Notes under the pieces: generated by a model
The model's database searches: none
The model's input: only the letters and a program-made list of their open reading frames with translations
Told to the model about the DNA's origin: nothing
Origin: Novosphingobium sp. Chol11
GTDB taxonomy: Bacteria; Pseudomonadota; Alphaproteobacteria; Sphingomonadales; Sphingomonadaceae
NCBI GenBank assembly: GCA_945906105.1
Contig: CAMDQO010000008.1
Coordinates: 1-64,000 of the forward strand
Reading direction: 5' to 3'
Length of the DNA: 64,000 bases
Translations under genes and position numbers: made by a program
Shown: positions 26,427 to 35,831 of the stretch, piece after piece
Numbering within the stretch: position 1 is the first letter of the stretch
How the letters are laid out: every line of letters starts with the position of its first letter

Positions 26427-27395
26427 ATGACCATCCCCAAACTCCATGTCGCGGTCCTGATGGGTGGCTGGTCCTCGGAACGTCCGGTCAGTCTGATGAG
26501 CGGTGAAGGCGTGGCCAAGGCGCTGGAATCGCGCGGTCACAAAGTCACCCGCATTGATATGGACCGCGATGTCGCCTTGCGTCTCGCCGAAGCCAAGCCC
26601 GACGTCGTGTTCAACGCGCTCCACGGCACACCCGGTGAAGACGGCACGGTGCAGGGCATGATGGACCTGATGGGGTTGACCTATACCCATTCAGGCCTCG
26701 CCACATCGGTGATCGCCATCGATAAGGAACTGACCAAATCGGCCTTGGTGCCGCACGGAATCCCGATGCCCGGTGGCCGCATCGTCGCGTGCGAGGAGCT
26801 TTACGAGAAAGACCCGCTGGCACGGCCCTATGTGCTCAAGCCCGTCAACGAGGGCTCCTCTGTCGGCGTCGCCATTGTTACGGCGGATGGCAACATGGGC
26901 AATCCGATCAGTCGCAGCGCCAAGGGGCCGTGGCAGGAGTTTTACGCGCTGCTGGCCGAACCGTTCATTCGCGGACTGGAACTGACAACAGCAGTGATCG
27001 GTGATCGCGCTCTGATGGTCACGGAACTCAAGCCCAAAAGCGGCTTCTATGATTTCGATGCCAAATATACCGATGGCATGACCGATCATGTCTGCCCCGC
27101 CGAAATTCCAGAGGACGTGGCTGATGCCTGCAAGGATATCGCCCTGCGCGCGCACAAGCTGCTGGGCTGCAAGGGCACCAGCCGCTCGGATTTCCGCTGG
27201 GATGACAGCCAGGGGATCGCCGGGCTGTTTCTGCTCGAGGTCAACACCCAGCCGGGCATGACTCCGCTCAGCCTCGTCCCCGAACAGGCGAAGCACTGCG
27301 GCATGAGCTATGAGGATCTGGTCGAAGAGATCATCAAGGAAGCCCTTAAAGACAAGCAAGCCCGTAAAGACACGCAAGCGGAAGCACGCGCATGA
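26427..27395 (+). CDS. ddl: D-alanine--D-alanine ligase
   Basis: A 322-residue ATP-grasp enzyme making the D-Ala-D-Ala dipeptide used by MurF. Landmarks are LMGGWSSERPVSLMSG near the start, ALHGTPGEDGTVQGMMDL, the ATP-binding VLKPVNEGSSVGV, and the C-terminal FLLEVNTQPGMTPLSLVP. The ATG at 26427 follows the palindromic element by 12 nt. Its stop overlaps the ftsQ start (ATGA). The C-terminal tail (last 20 residues) is Lys/Ala-rich. Confidence 0.96.
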   Translation: MTIPKLHVAVLMGGWSSERPVSLMSGEGVAKALESRGHKVTRIDMDRDVALRLAEAKPDVVFNALHGTPGEDGTVQGMMDLMGLTYTHSGLATSVIAIDKELTKSALVPHGIPMPGGRIVACEELYEKDPLARPYVLKPVNEGSSVGVAIVTADGNMGNPISRSAKGPWQEFYALLAEPFIRGLELTTAVIGDRALMVTELKPKSGFYDFDAKYTDGMTDHVCPAEIPEDVADACKDIALRAHKLLGCKGTSRSDFRWDDSQGIAGLFLLEVNTQPGMTPLSLVPEQAKHCGMSYEDLVEEIIKEALKDKQARKDTQAEARA

Positions 27396-28444
27396 GCCAG
27401 ACAATCCGCCGCAAATCTCCCACCGCGCGCAAAACCGCCGCGCAGCAAAGCAACGCGCGCAAAGTCCGCAATGCCAAGGCGAAAACCGGCTCGGCGCTCG
27501 ATTCTGTCATGGCCTGGCTGCCGTTCAGCGAAGAGCAGCTTCACCGCATCTTCCTTGCCACCATCTTTGGCACCGCTATCGCGCTGGTCTGGATCGTCGC
27601 GCTGATGGCTGGCGTGCCGCAGCTGATCTCGCAGCAGTTTGCCGCCATCGCGGCGGACACTGGTTTTGCCGTGAGCAAGGTCGAGGTGCGCGGGGTCAAG
27701 CATCTCAACGAGCTCAAGATCTATGCTTTGGTTGAAGGTGAGGTGGGCAAATCGATGTCGCAGGTCGATGTTGCTGCCATCCGGGCGCAACTGGTCAATG
27801 AAAACAACGGTATCAACTGGATCGAAGACGCGCGCGTTTCGCGTCAACTGCCCGATCGTCTGGTGATCGACGTGGTCGAACGCACGCCCCATGCGGTGCT
27901 GCGCAAACCTGATCGGCTGATGCTGATTGACGCACAGGGCCACGAGCTTGATCCCGTTTCGCCGGAACGCGCCAAGGGCAAGCTCATCGTCTTCGGCCCC
28001 GGCGCGGGCAAGCAGGTTGCTGCACTTTCCACCTTGCTCGAAGCCGCGCCGGCGCTGAAGCCGCAAGTGGCTGAGGCGGAATGGGTGGGCAACCGCCGCT
28101 GGAACCTCAAGTTCAATACTGGTCAAGTTCTCGCCCTGCCTGAAGGGGAAAAACCCTCGGCCAATGCGCTGATGTCGTTTGCACGGCTGGACGGGGTCAA
28201 CCGCTTGCTTGGCGGCAAGGCTCTGGCCTTTGATATGCGCGATCCCGCCCGCATCTATTTCCGCGTGCCCGGTGGTGCGGTAACGGAAGGGGTCAAGGCG
28301 CTTGCTGCGCCCTCCCAGAAGGCCAATCCCGAGGTTGCTTTAGCCGGGAAGACCGCTGCTCCCAAAGCTGAAGGAAACGCGCCGGACAAGGCGAAATCCA
28401 AATCTCAGGACAAGCCGAAGCCGAAGGCAAAGGAGCTGGATTGA
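27392..28444 (+). CDS. ftsQ: Cell division protein FtsQ
   Basis: A 350-residue bitopic protein. A basic cytoplasmic N terminus (KSPTARKTAAQQSNARKV) is followed by a membrane helix at about 51-73, a POTRA domain from about 90 (AVSKVEVRGVKHLNELKI) and the beta domain ending near residue 290. The last 55 residues are a Lys/Ala/Pro-rich extension. FtsQ bridges FtsA-FtsZ and the FtsLB-FtsWI complex. ATGA overlap with ddl and TGATG with ftsA. Confidence 0.93.
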   Translation: MSQTIRRKSPTARKTAAQQSNARKVRNAKAKTGSALDSVMAWLPFSEEQLHRIFLATIFGTAIALVWIVALMAGVPQLISQQFAAIAADTGFAVSKVEVRGVKHLNELKIYALVEGEVGKSMSQVDVAAIRAQLVNENNGINWIEDARVSRQLPDRLVIDVVERTPHAVLRKPDRLMLIDAQGHELDPVSPERAKGKLIVFGPGAGKQVAALSTLLEAAPALKPQVAEAEWVGNRRWNLKFNTGQVLALPEGEKPSANALMSFARLDGVNRLLGGKALAFDMRDPARIYFRVPGGAVTEGVKALAAPSQKANPEVALAGKTAAPKAEGNAPDKAKSKSQDKPKPKAKELD

Positions 28445-29724
28445 TGGCAAACCCCCGCATTTCCCGCCTCTTCGCCGCAGTCAACATCGGCAGCTTTCGC
28501 ATTTCGGCGATCATCGCCGGGATCAGCGAAACCGGTGAGATGATCGTGCTGGGTTCCGCTCACCGCGCTGCGCAAGGCGTCAAGCGCGGCTATGTCACCG
28601 ATATGACCGCGGCAACCTATGCGGTGCGCGATGCGGTTGAACGGGCTGAACGCATGGCCGGGGTCAGCGTCAATTCGGTCTGGGTTGGCACCTCGGGAGC
28701 CGGGCTGGTCAGTCAAACCGCGCAGGTCGAGGTTGATATCGGTGGGCGGCGGATCGAGGAGGATGATATCGAACATCTGCTGGTTGCCGGGCGCGAAGTT
28801 ATCCAGCCCGATGGCCGTATGGTGCTCCATGCCCAGCCAGCGCATTATACGCTTGATGGCGCGCACGGCGTTGCCAACCCGCGCGGGCTCCATGCCGAAC
28901 GGCTTGGGGTCGATATCCATGTCATGCTCGCCGATGGCGCGCCGATCCGCAATATTACCGAGGCGGTGCAGAACGCCCACCTTGATGTCGAAGCCGTGGT
29001 TGGTTCGCCGATTGCCGCAGGCCATGCCTGTCTCAGCCCCGAAGAGCGCGATCTTGGCGTTGCGCTGGTCGAATTTGGTGCCGAAGTGACCAATGTTTCG
29101 GTCCATGCCGGAGGAATGTTGCTCGGCCTCGCCTCGATCCCGGTCGGTTCTGGTGACATTACCGATGCCATCGCCTCGGCCTTTGGTATCCGCCGGTTTC
29201 AGGCCGAGCGGCTGAAATGTGTCAACGGCTCGGCCATCGCCAGTCCGGCGGATCACCGCGAGATGATCCCGGTCAATGCGCCGGGTGAAGAAGGTGCAGG
29301 ACCCGTCGCACGCCATGCTGACGAAGCCAATCGCATCCCGCGTGCTGAACTGGTTTCGGTGATCACCCAGCAACTTGGTCGCTTGATGGAAGATATCAAC
29401 AAAGCGCTCAAAGGCCTTGGATTTACAGGAACAAAGGGTCAGCTGGTGGTCTTTACCGGCGGCGGTGCAGAGCTGACCGGGCTTGCCGATTATGCGCAGT
29501 CTGCGCTTGGCAAGCCGGTTCGGATTGGCAAGATGCCGCTGATCAAGGGGTTGGCCGAAGCCCATGCGCGGCCTGGCTTTGCCACACTGTCCGGACTCAT
29601 CCTTTATGCCGCCGCCGATCCGGTTGATATCCGCTCCATCGGACCGAGCTATCAGCCGACCCATCGTTACAAGGGAATGGGGCTGGCGGTGCGGATCTGG
29701 AGAGCGCTGCGTGAGTATTTTTAA
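28444..29724 (+). CDS. ftsA: Cell division protein FtsA
   Basis: A 426-residue actin-like protein that tethers FtsZ filaments to the membrane. It has VNIGSFRISAIIAGI as the first nucleotide-binding strand (usual D of this motif is here N), the 1C domain around 85-165, and VFTGGGAELTGL as the second phosphate loop. The C terminus GLAVRIWRALREYF is the amphipathic membrane-targeting helix. It starts at the ATG at 28444, one base overlapping the ftsQ stop. A 135-nt gap to ftsZ leaves room for an extra promoter. Confidence 0.95.
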   Translation: MANPRISRLFAAVNIGSFRISAIIAGISETGEMIVLGSAHRAAQGVKRGYVTDMTAATYAVRDAVERAERMAGVSVNSVWVGTSGAGLVSQTAQVEVDIGGRRIEEDDIEHLLVAGREVIQPDGRMVLHAQPAHYTLDGAHGVANPRGLHAERLGVDIHVMLADGAPIRNITEAVQNAHLDVEAVVGSPIAAGHACLSPEERDLGVALVEFGAEVTNVSVHAGGMLLGLASIPVGSGDITDAIASAFGIRRFQAERLKCVNGSAIASPADHREMIPVNAPGEEGAGPVARHADEANRIPRAELVSVITQQLGRLMEDINKALKGLGFTGTKGQLVVFTGGGAELTGLADYAQSALGKPVRIGKMPLIKGLAEAHARPGFATLSGLILYAAADPVDIRSIGPSYQPTHRYKGMGLAVRIWRALREYF

Positions 29725-29859
29725 GGGCTTATCCTCGACGGGGTTCTGGGCTCTGGCCTGTGGACAACGCTGGAAAGACGTTTGGCGCGGCGAGTCGAAG
29801 CGTGTCATTGTAATGAGTGGATTTATGCCCTTGTGGCAGCAGCCTCTGTGGAGAGCGAA

Positions 29860-31467
29860 ATGAGCATCAATATCGGACCACCCGCGGTTGAAGAATTGCG
29901 CCCCCGTATCACCGTCATCGGTGTCGGCGGGGCTGGCGGCAACGCCATCGCCAATATGATCAACGCCCAGATCGAAGGCGTCGATTTCATCGTCGCCAAT
30001 ACCGATGCGCAGGCGCTGAACATTGCGGTTGCCGAACAGCGCATCCAGTTAGGGCCTGATATCACGCAGGGTCTGGGTGCCGGGTCACGGCCTGAGGTTG
30101 GTCGTGCGGCGGCTGAAGAAACCATCGCCGAGATCGAGCGGACGCTGGACGGGGTGCATATGTGCTTCATCGCTGCGGGTATGGGCGGCGGCACCGGCAC
30201 CGGTGCAGCGCCGGTCATCGCCAAGGCGGCGCGTGACAAGGGTGTGCTCACGGTTGGCGTCGTCACCAAGCCGTTCCTGTTCGAAGGCACCCGCCGGATG
30301 CGCGCGGCCGAGGCTGGCATCGAAGAGCTGCAAAAGCATGTCGATACGCTGATCGTCATACCCAACCAGAACCTGTTCCTGGTTGCCAAGGCGGATACCA
30401 CTTTCAAGGAAGCCTTCCAGCTGGCCGACGAAGTGCTGCAGCAGGGCGTTCGTTCGATCACCGATTTGATGGTCATGCCTGGCCTCATCAACCTCGATTT
30501 TGCCGACGTTCGCTCGGTGATGGGTGAGATGGGCAAGGCGATGATGGGCACTGGCGAAGGTGCCGGTGAAAACCGTGCGCTTGAAGCCGCCGAGCGAGCG
30601 ATTTCCAATCCGCTGCTCGATGGCGTTTCCATGCAGGGCGCCAAGGGTGTCATCATCTCGATCATCGGCGGCGACGACATGAAGCTGCTCGAAGTCGATG
30701 AAGCGGCGAACCACATCCGCGAACTTGTCGATCCCAATGCCAACATCATCTGGGGCTCCGCCTTCAATCCCGACCTACAGGGCAAGATTCGCGTTTCTGT
30801 GGTCGCCACCGGGATCGAACAGACATCAGAGATGGCGCAGGAAGCGGCTAAGCCGTTCAACCTTGGCGTGTCGCGTGGACCAGTTCTGCCTGTGGCAGCC
30901 GCACCGGCTCCGCTGTTCACCCGCGACGAGCCAGTTGCTGAGGTAGCTGAAGCGCCGATTCCGGCAGCCTATGAACCTGAAGCTGCTGCTGAGGCGGCTG
31001 ACGATACGGCAGGCGATGATGCGGGCTTTGAACTCGAACTGGGTGAATTCGCCGAAGACGTCGCCGAAGACGGGGCCGAAGACGGGGCCGAAGACGGAGA
31101 AGGCGATGAGGCTCTGGAAGCAGAGGAAGCACTTGAACTTACTGCCGATGATGCCGCTACAGACGAAACCCGTGATGAGATTGGCGCTGCCGATGAGCTG
31201 CTGCTCGATGCCACAAGCTTGGCTGAAGATGAGGCACCGGCTTCACCACTGGTAACACACAAACGTCCGCTGGTTTCATCAAGCTCGATGGACGAAAGCG
31301 AAGAGCGGACTCCGCGTCTGTCGGGCGCGGGCAGCACTCTGTTCGAACGCATGGCTAACCTCTCGCGCGGCGGCAAGGCTGAAGAAGAAGAAGATGAAGG
31401 CGAGGGCGAAGGTGATTCGCCTTCGATCAGCATTCCCCGCTTCCTCGGTCGGCAGAACAACCAGTAA
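29860..31467 (+). CDS. ftsZ: Cell division GTPase FtsZ
   Basis: A 535-residue tubulin homologue that forms the Z ring. The GTP-binding loop GGGTGTG is at 109-115, with [10 protein letters not shown] at 21-30 and the T7 loop [15 protein letters not shown]. After the core (to about 320) comes an unusually acidic linker of roughly 190 residues, with a 12-nt DNA repeat encoding AEDG units, then the C-terminal peptide [12 protein letters not shown] that binds FtsA. A GGAGAG ribosome site precedes the ATG at 29860. Longer than the ~380-residue E. coli protein, mainly by the linker. Confidence 0.97.
   Translation: MSINIGPPAVEELRPRITVIGVGGAGGNAIANMINAQIEGVDFIVANTDAQALNIAVAEQRIQLGPDITQGLGAGSRPEVGRAAAEETIAEIERTLDGVHMCFIAAGMGGGTGTGAAPVIAKAARDKGVLTVGVVTKPFLFEGTRRMRAAEAGIEELQKHVDTLIVIPNQNLFLVAKADTTFKEAFQLADEVLQQGVRSITDLMVMPGLINLDFADVRSVMGEMGKAMMGTGEGAGENRALEAAERAISNPLLDGVSMQGAKGVIISIIGGDDMKLLEVDEAANHIRELVDPNANIIWGSAFNPDLQGKIRVSVVATGIEQTSEMAQEAAKPFNLGVSRGPVLPVAAAPAPLFTRDEPVAEVAEAPIPAAYEPEAAAEAADDTAGDDAGFELELGEFAEDVAEDGAEDGAEDGEGDEALEAEEALELTADDAATDETRDEIGAADELLLDATSLAEDEAPASPLVTHKRPLVSSSSMDESEERTPRLSGAGSTLFERMANLSRGGKAEEEEDEGEGEGDSPSISIPRFLGRQNNQ
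31050..31103. repeat. 12-nt tandem repeat in the ftsZ linker
   Basis: GCCGAAGACG(G/T)(G/C) units follow each other four times and encode AEDG or AEDV blocks. It is a simple in-frame tandem repeat and so a place where linker length can change by four residues. Confidence 0.75.
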
Positions 31468-31572
31468 GTCTGAACGCTGCGGAACGTCGGGAATTTGCCC
31501 GGCGGTTCCGCTGCGGTTCAGCTTACGACGGGCATGTGCTCACCGCTCCGAATGGGGGGCGGGTAATTCCGG

Positions 31573-33327
31573 ATGGACACAGCCATGGCTTTTGCCAGTC
31601 GGCCAGCGACGTATTTGAATTCCAGTCTGCGGTATGGGGCTTGCAGTGTCGTTGCAGTGCTGTTGCACAGTGCAACTGTCACACCTGTCGCGGCGCAGCA
31701 GGCAACGATCGCGCAGCCGGTGGTCCAGCCGATCCCGGGCGCTGCTGGGCAGGCGCTCAACGCCGCGCTCGCCCGGCTTGGCAAGGATCCCCGGGATGTG
31801 GGCGCCCTGATTGACGCCGGTAATGCCGCGCTGGTGATGGGGGATGTCGATGCGGCGGTAGGCTTTTTCGCCCGCGCCGATCAGCTCCAGCCCAACAGTC
31901 CGCGCGTTCGTGCTGGCCTTGCCGGGGCACTGGTACACAGCGGCAATCCCTATGATGCCATCCCGCTGTTTGCCGAGGCAGAAGCATCTGGCGGCATGAA
32001 CCCCAGCCTCAATGCCGAACGCGGCCTTGCCTACGATCTGGTTGGGGATACGGCCACTGCGCAGAAATACTATCGCGCCGCTCTGGCCTCTGTGCCCAAT
32101 GATGAAACCACCCGGAGACTTGCCTTGAGCCAGGCTATTGCCGGTGATCGCGTTGGCATGGAGGCGACGCTTTCGCCCTTGCTGCTGCGGCAGGACAAGG
32201 CGGCGATGCGGATGCGCGCCTTTGGCCTCGCCATACTGGGTCGGCCTGACGATGCGGTTGCTATTGCCCAGCAGGTGATGCCAGCGGAGCTTTCAGCCGG
32301 TATCGCTCCCTACCTGCGCTACATGCCGCGCCTGACCAAAGCGCAACAGGCCGCAGCGGCGACCTTTGGCCACTTTCCGCGCGCCGCCGAAATAGGTCGC
32401 GATGATCCGCGCGTTGCCCGCTATGCACCACCGGTTTATGTCGCCACTGCCACAGCGTTGGTTCCCAAAGGTGAGCCGTTGGGAGGAAAAGGCAGGAAGG
32501 GCAAAAGTGGCGATGTGAAAATTGCCTCAGTAACACCGGCAAAACCAGCAGCCGTGCGTGTTGCACCGCCTGAATTGCAGCCACGCCGGGTTGAGAGCAC
32601 CTCGCCTGCATCAGTGGCTCAGCCCATAGTCACGCCGATTGTGGCCCCGCCGCCGCCGCCTCCGCCCCCGCCCCCGCCCCCGCCTGTAACCAAGCCAGTT
32701 GTCGTCGCGGCGGTGAGCGCAGCTGATGCAGGGGGCGTCACCACGGCGGTACCAGCCAAGGCCTCGCTCATCGGCCCACCAGCCAGTCCCGAAGATCGCG
32801 CAGCAACAGCCAATTTCGATCTCGCGCAGGTTGGCAAGCCTGCCGCCCCCATCGCTCCCGCTGCCGAACCGGTGAAGCTGCCGGTTGCACCAGCTCCGCA
32901 GGCCGCAGCACCGCGCAGTTTTGCTGATGTCTTTGGCGATCTCGGTGCGCCGGTGATCAAACCAGTCCCGGCTTCAGGCGCGGTTGATATCCGCAAAATC
33001 GCACCGGCCCGACCGGCAACCGCCAAGGCGGAAACCCCCACCAAGCCCGCACATCCCAGCCGCATCTGGATTCAGCTGGGAATGGGACGTGACAAGGCGG
33101 CGCTCAGCTCAACCTGGAAAGCTTTGGTCAAGGACAGCCCCGATATATTTCGCGGCAAAAGCCCCGCCAGAACCGATTGGGGCAAGACCAATCGCCTGCT
33201 CACCGGTCCGTTTGATACGACAGCGGCGGCCAATGCCTTTGTCGCCAAGCTCAAGCGCGAGAAGGTCAGTTCGTTCCTCTGGACCAGTCCAGCCGGTCAG
33301 GTGGTTGACCCCTTGGCCGCGAAGTGA
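31573..33327 (+). CDS. TPR and SPOR-domain envelope protein
   Basis: A 584-residue exported protein. Signal peptide at about 1-41 (LHSATVTPVAAQQ), then TPR-like helical repeats from about 55 to 270 (AALVMGDVDAAVGFFARADQL and NAERGLAYDLVGDTATAQKYY), a proline-rich linker with a run of Pro at about 357-370, and a C-terminal SPOR domain at about 500-575 (IWIQLGMGRDKAALSSTW). SPOR domains bind denuded septal glycan, so the protein likely sits at the division site. Position directly after ftsZ supports a division role. 105-nt gap from ftsZ. Confidence 0.8.
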   Translation: MDTAMAFASRPATYLNSSLRYGACSVVAVLLHSATVTPVAAQQATIAQPVVQPIPGAAGQALNAALARLGKDPRDVGALIDAGNAALVMGDVDAAVGFFARADQLQPNSPRVRAGLAGALVHSGNPYDAIPLFAEAEASGGMNPSLNAERGLAYDLVGDTATAQKYYRAALASVPNDETTRRLALSQAIAGDRVGMEATLSPLLLRQDKAAMRMRAFGLAILGRPDDAVAIAQQVMPAELSAGIAPYLRYMPRLTKAQQAAAATFGHFPRAAEIGRDDPRVARYAPPVYVATATALVPKGEPLGGKGRKGKSGDVKIASVTPAKPAAVRVAPPELQPRRVESTSPASVAQPIVTPIVAPPPPPPPPPPPPPVTKPVVVAAVSAADAGGVTTAVPAKASLIGPPASPEDRAATANFDLAQVGKPAAPIAPAAEPVKLPVAPAPQAAAPRSFADVFGDLGAPVIKPVPASGAVDIRKIAPARPATAKAETPTKPAHPSRIWIQLGMGRDKAALSSTWKALVKDSPDIFRGKSPARTDWGKTNRLLTGPFDTTAAANAFVAKLKREKVSSFLWTSPAGQVVDPLAAK

Positions 33328-33469
33328 GTGCCTTTTCCACAAGGTGTAAACAATCAAGTGGAGTTTTACGCAGCCCAGCATCGCTCCCCCATTGTGCGAT
33401 GACCCCAGTTCGCACCATCCACGCGCAGATGAACCGGGAGCACATGACTTGAGAGCTGGGCAAATCCAC

Positions 33470-33955
33470 ATGAGCCGTGATGAGGATGCTGCGCCAGTCG
33501 AAATGCTGGCTTCGCTATGCGAGGCCCGCGGCTGGGCCTTTGACTATGCGGGTGAGGACGAAATCTCGGTTGAGGTGCAGGGCAGCTGGGCGAATTATCA
33601 GCTGCGCGGGGTGTGGCGCAGTGAAGATCATGTGCTCCAGCTGATCTGCCTGCCCGATATCCGAGTACCCGATGATAAGCTGGCACCGACATTTGAAGTG
33701 CTGGCGCTGGTCAATGAACAGATGTGGCTTGGCCATTTCGATATCTGGTCGAATGGTGGTGTGCTGCTTTATCGCCACGCCATGATGCTGGGGGATGATG
33801 GTTTGCTCAGTCTGGCTCAGGCGCAGAACGCGGTTGAGGCAGCGATCGAGGAATGCGACCGGTTTTATCCGGCGTTCCAGTTTATCCTGTGGGGCGACAA
33901 AACCCCGGCAGAAGCACTGGCCAGCGCCATGGTCGATGCGGCGGGCGAGGCCTGA
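33470..33955 (+). CDS. YbjN domain-containing protein
   Basis: A 161-residue soluble protein of the YbjN family (PF10722), which adopts a fold like type III secretion chaperones and has no agreed function. Conserved parts are LCEARGWAFDYAGEDEI, NEQMWLGHFDIW and LLYRHAMML. The ATG at 33470 is preferred over the longer frame from 33392. It lies 5 nt before proC and is probably co-transcribed with it, a common arrangement in sphingomonads. Confidence 0.8.
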   Translation: MSRDEDAAPVEMLASLCEARGWAFDYAGEDEISVEVQGSWANYQLRGVWRSEDHVLQLICLPDIRVPDDKLAPTFEVLALVNEQMWLGHFDIWSNGGVLLYRHAMMLGDDGLLSLAQAQNAVEAAIEECDRFYPAFQFILWGDKTPAEALASAMVDAAGEA

Positions 33956-33960
33956 GCATC

Positions 33961-34761
33961 ATGCGTCTGCTCCAGATCGGTTGCGGCAATATGGGCGGCG
34001 CCATGCTCGCCGGATGGCTGGCGGGCGGGCTCGCTCCGGGTGAATTCACGGTTGTCGATCCTATGCTGACGGATGCTCCCAGCGGCGTGACTCTGTTGCA
34101 GGAGGTGCCCAAAGGTGGGCCTCCGTTCGACGTTGTTCTGCTGGGGTTCAAGCCGCAGCAACTGGGTGAGGCGGCGTCCGGCATTGCGCGCCATGTGGGC
34201 AAAAACACTTTGCTGCTTTCTATCCTTGCGGGCGTCGATCTGGCGACCTTGCGCAAGCATTTCCCCGATGCAGGCGGTATTGTCCGGGTCATGCCCAATC
34301 TTGCCGCAGCGCTTGGCAAGTCGCCGATTGCGCTAGTGGCCGATTTCGCAGCCGACCAACGCGCCCTGACCGACCGTTTGATGGCACCGCTGGGGCAAGC
34401 TGAATGGCTCGCCGATGAGGGACTGATGGACCTTGTCACCGCGCTGGCGGGCTCAGGTCCGGCCTTTATCTACCGGGTGATTGATGCGCTGGCAGAAGGC
34501 GCGGCTGGGCTTGGTTTGCCGCGCGAACAAGCCGACAGGTTGGCGCTGGCAATGGTCGAAGGAGCGGCTGTTCTGGCCGCAGCATCGCCGCATTCGCCAG
34601 GCGAACTGGCCCGCCGGGTGGCCAGTCCGGGCGGTGTGACGCAGGTGGGTCTCGATGTGCTCGATGCCGATGGGCGACTTGCGGCACTGATGGTCGATAC
34701 CTTGCGCGGTGCGCGTGATCGCAGCGCGGAAATGGCCGCAGAGGCCCGCAATCGTGGTTAA
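33961..34761 (+). CDS. proC: Pyrroline-5-carboxylate reductase
   Basis: A 266-residue NAD(P)H enzyme that makes proline from pyrroline-5-carboxylate. The Rossmann motif GCGNMGGAML is at 7-16, the middle has GGIVRVMPNL, and the dimer domain has LAGSGPAFIYRVIDALAEGA and RVASPGGVT. The ATG at 33961 is 5 nt after the ybjN stop; the frame itself extends upstream but overlaps that gene. proB lies 3 kb downstream; proA is not in the window. Confidence 0.93.
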   Translation: MRLLQIGCGNMGGAMLAGWLAGGLAPGEFTVVDPMLTDAPSGVTLLQEVPKGGPPFDVVLLGFKPQQLGEAASGIARHVGKNTLLLSILAGVDLATLRKHFPDAGGIVRVMPNLAAALGKSPIALVADFAADQRALTDRLMAPLGQAEWLADEGLMDLVTALAGSGPAFIYRVIDALAEGAAGLGLPREQADRLALAMVEGAAVLAAASPHSPGELARRVASPGGVTQVGLDVLDADGRLAALMVDTLRGARDRSAEMAAEARNRG

Positions 34762-34817
34762 CAAGCAGGCCGCTCCAAACCCGATACAAATTGTCACAAT
34801 CTCATTGTCCGGTTTCA

Positions 34818-34846
34818 CTTGAAACACACGGCAACAAAGCCGATAT
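34818..34846 (+). promoter_or_regulatory. Possible RpoH (sigma32) promoter of the BI-1 gene
   Basis: CTTGAA at 34818-34823, a 17-bp spacer, and CGATAT at 34841-34846 resemble alphaproteobacterial heat-shock promoters. The start of transcription would be about 40 nt before the ATG at 34894. By-eye match only. Confidence 0.3.
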
Positions 34847-34893
34847 TGCTCGGGTCGGCCCTATCCCGGGCCGGAAATGGAGTTTTGGACACC

Positions 34894-35664
34894 ATGGCAA
34901 ATTGGAACGACCCCCAGCCCACGCGCTCGAATAATTCGGCGGGCTTTGGCGCGTCCCCCAGCCTTGACGGCCGCAGCCTTAGCCAGTCGGCCTTCGATCT
35001 GGGCCTTCGTCGGCATATGCTGTCGATCTATAATTACATGGCCTCGGGCGTGCTGCTCACTGGCATAGTTTCGCTGTTGTTTGCGAACATGCTGTCAGCA
35101 AACCCGGCGATGATGGAGACCGTCTTCGGTTCACCGCTGAAGTGGCTGATCATGCTGGCACCGCTCGGTTTTGTCATGGCGATGAGCTTTGGCATCAACC
35201 GCATGGCCACTTCGACTCTGCAAATGCTCTTCTGGGCCTTCTGCGTGGTCATGGGCCTGTCGATGTCGACGATCTTCCTTGTCTTCACCGGCGCGTCGAT
35301 TGCCAGCACGTTCTTCGCAACTGCGGGTGCTTTTGCAGGGCTTAGCCTGTTCGGTTACACCACCAAGAAGAACCTGTCGGCGATGGGATCCTTCATGACC
35401 ATGGGTCTGATCGGCATTATCATTGCCATGGTGATCAACATGTTCCTGCAGTCTTCGGGCTTGCAACTGGCAATCTCGATCCTGGGCGTGCTGATCTTCG
35501 CTGGCCTCACCGCATGGGATACGCAGCGTTTGAAAACTGAATATGCTCATGTTGCGGGCACGGATTATGCGGGTAAGGCGGTCATCATGGGGGCGCTCAG
35601 CCTCTATCTTGATTTCATCAACATGTTCCAGTTCTTGCTGCAGTTCATGGGTGATCGCCGCTAA
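34894..35664 (+). CDS. Bax inhibitor-1 / YccA family membrane protein
   Basis: A 256-residue protein with seven hydrophobic helices from about residue 40 to the end. The family signature YNYMASGVLLTG and, at the C terminus, the acidic half-helix ALSLYLDFINMFQFLLQFMGDRR are present. AWDTQRLK in the sixth loop is the typical BI-1 loop. E. coli YccA is an FtsH inhibitor; BI-1 proteins may also form calcium leak channels. The start is ATG 34894 with a GGAG at about -14. The gene ends before a terminator at 35705. Confidence 0.9.
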   Translation: MANWNDPQPTRSNNSAGFGASPSLDGRSLSQSAFDLGLRRHMLSIYNYMASGVLLTGIVSLLFANMLSANPAMMETVFGSPLKWLIMLAPLGFVMAMSFGINRMATSTLQMLFWAFCVVMGLSMSTIFLVFTGASIASTFFATAGAFAGLSLFGYTTKKNLSAMGSFMTMGLIGIIIAMVINMFLQSSGLQLAISILGVLIFAGLTAWDTQRLKTEYAHVAGTDYAGKAVIMGALSLYLDFINMFQFLLQFMGDRR

Positions 35665-35704
35665 ATCGGCCGCGCACCCGGCACTACGCCACGAAAAACA
35701 AACG

Positions 35705-35738
35705 GCCCGGCGCGCAGCGATGCGCGTCGGGCATTTTC
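35705..35738 (+). terminator. Intrinsic terminator after the BI-1 gene
   Basis: GCCCGGCGCGCA and TGCGCGTCGGGC pair over 12 positions with one G-U, around a 4-nt loop at 35705-35732, followed by ATTTTC. It is 40 nt after the BI-1 stop. Confidence 0.75.
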
Positions 35739-35831
35739 ATTAGCGGCATAAGTGGTTAGATGGCACCTGTCAGGCTGGAGATGGCCAAGGGAATTGGCAT
35801 GATAGGGATGCGCGCGATGATGAGGCTCGAT

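Noticed and set aside
29823..30920. 365-codon minus-strand frame opposite ftsZ
   Set aside because: The Ser/Ala/Pro-rich translation has no motif, and ftsZ on the plus strand is certain.
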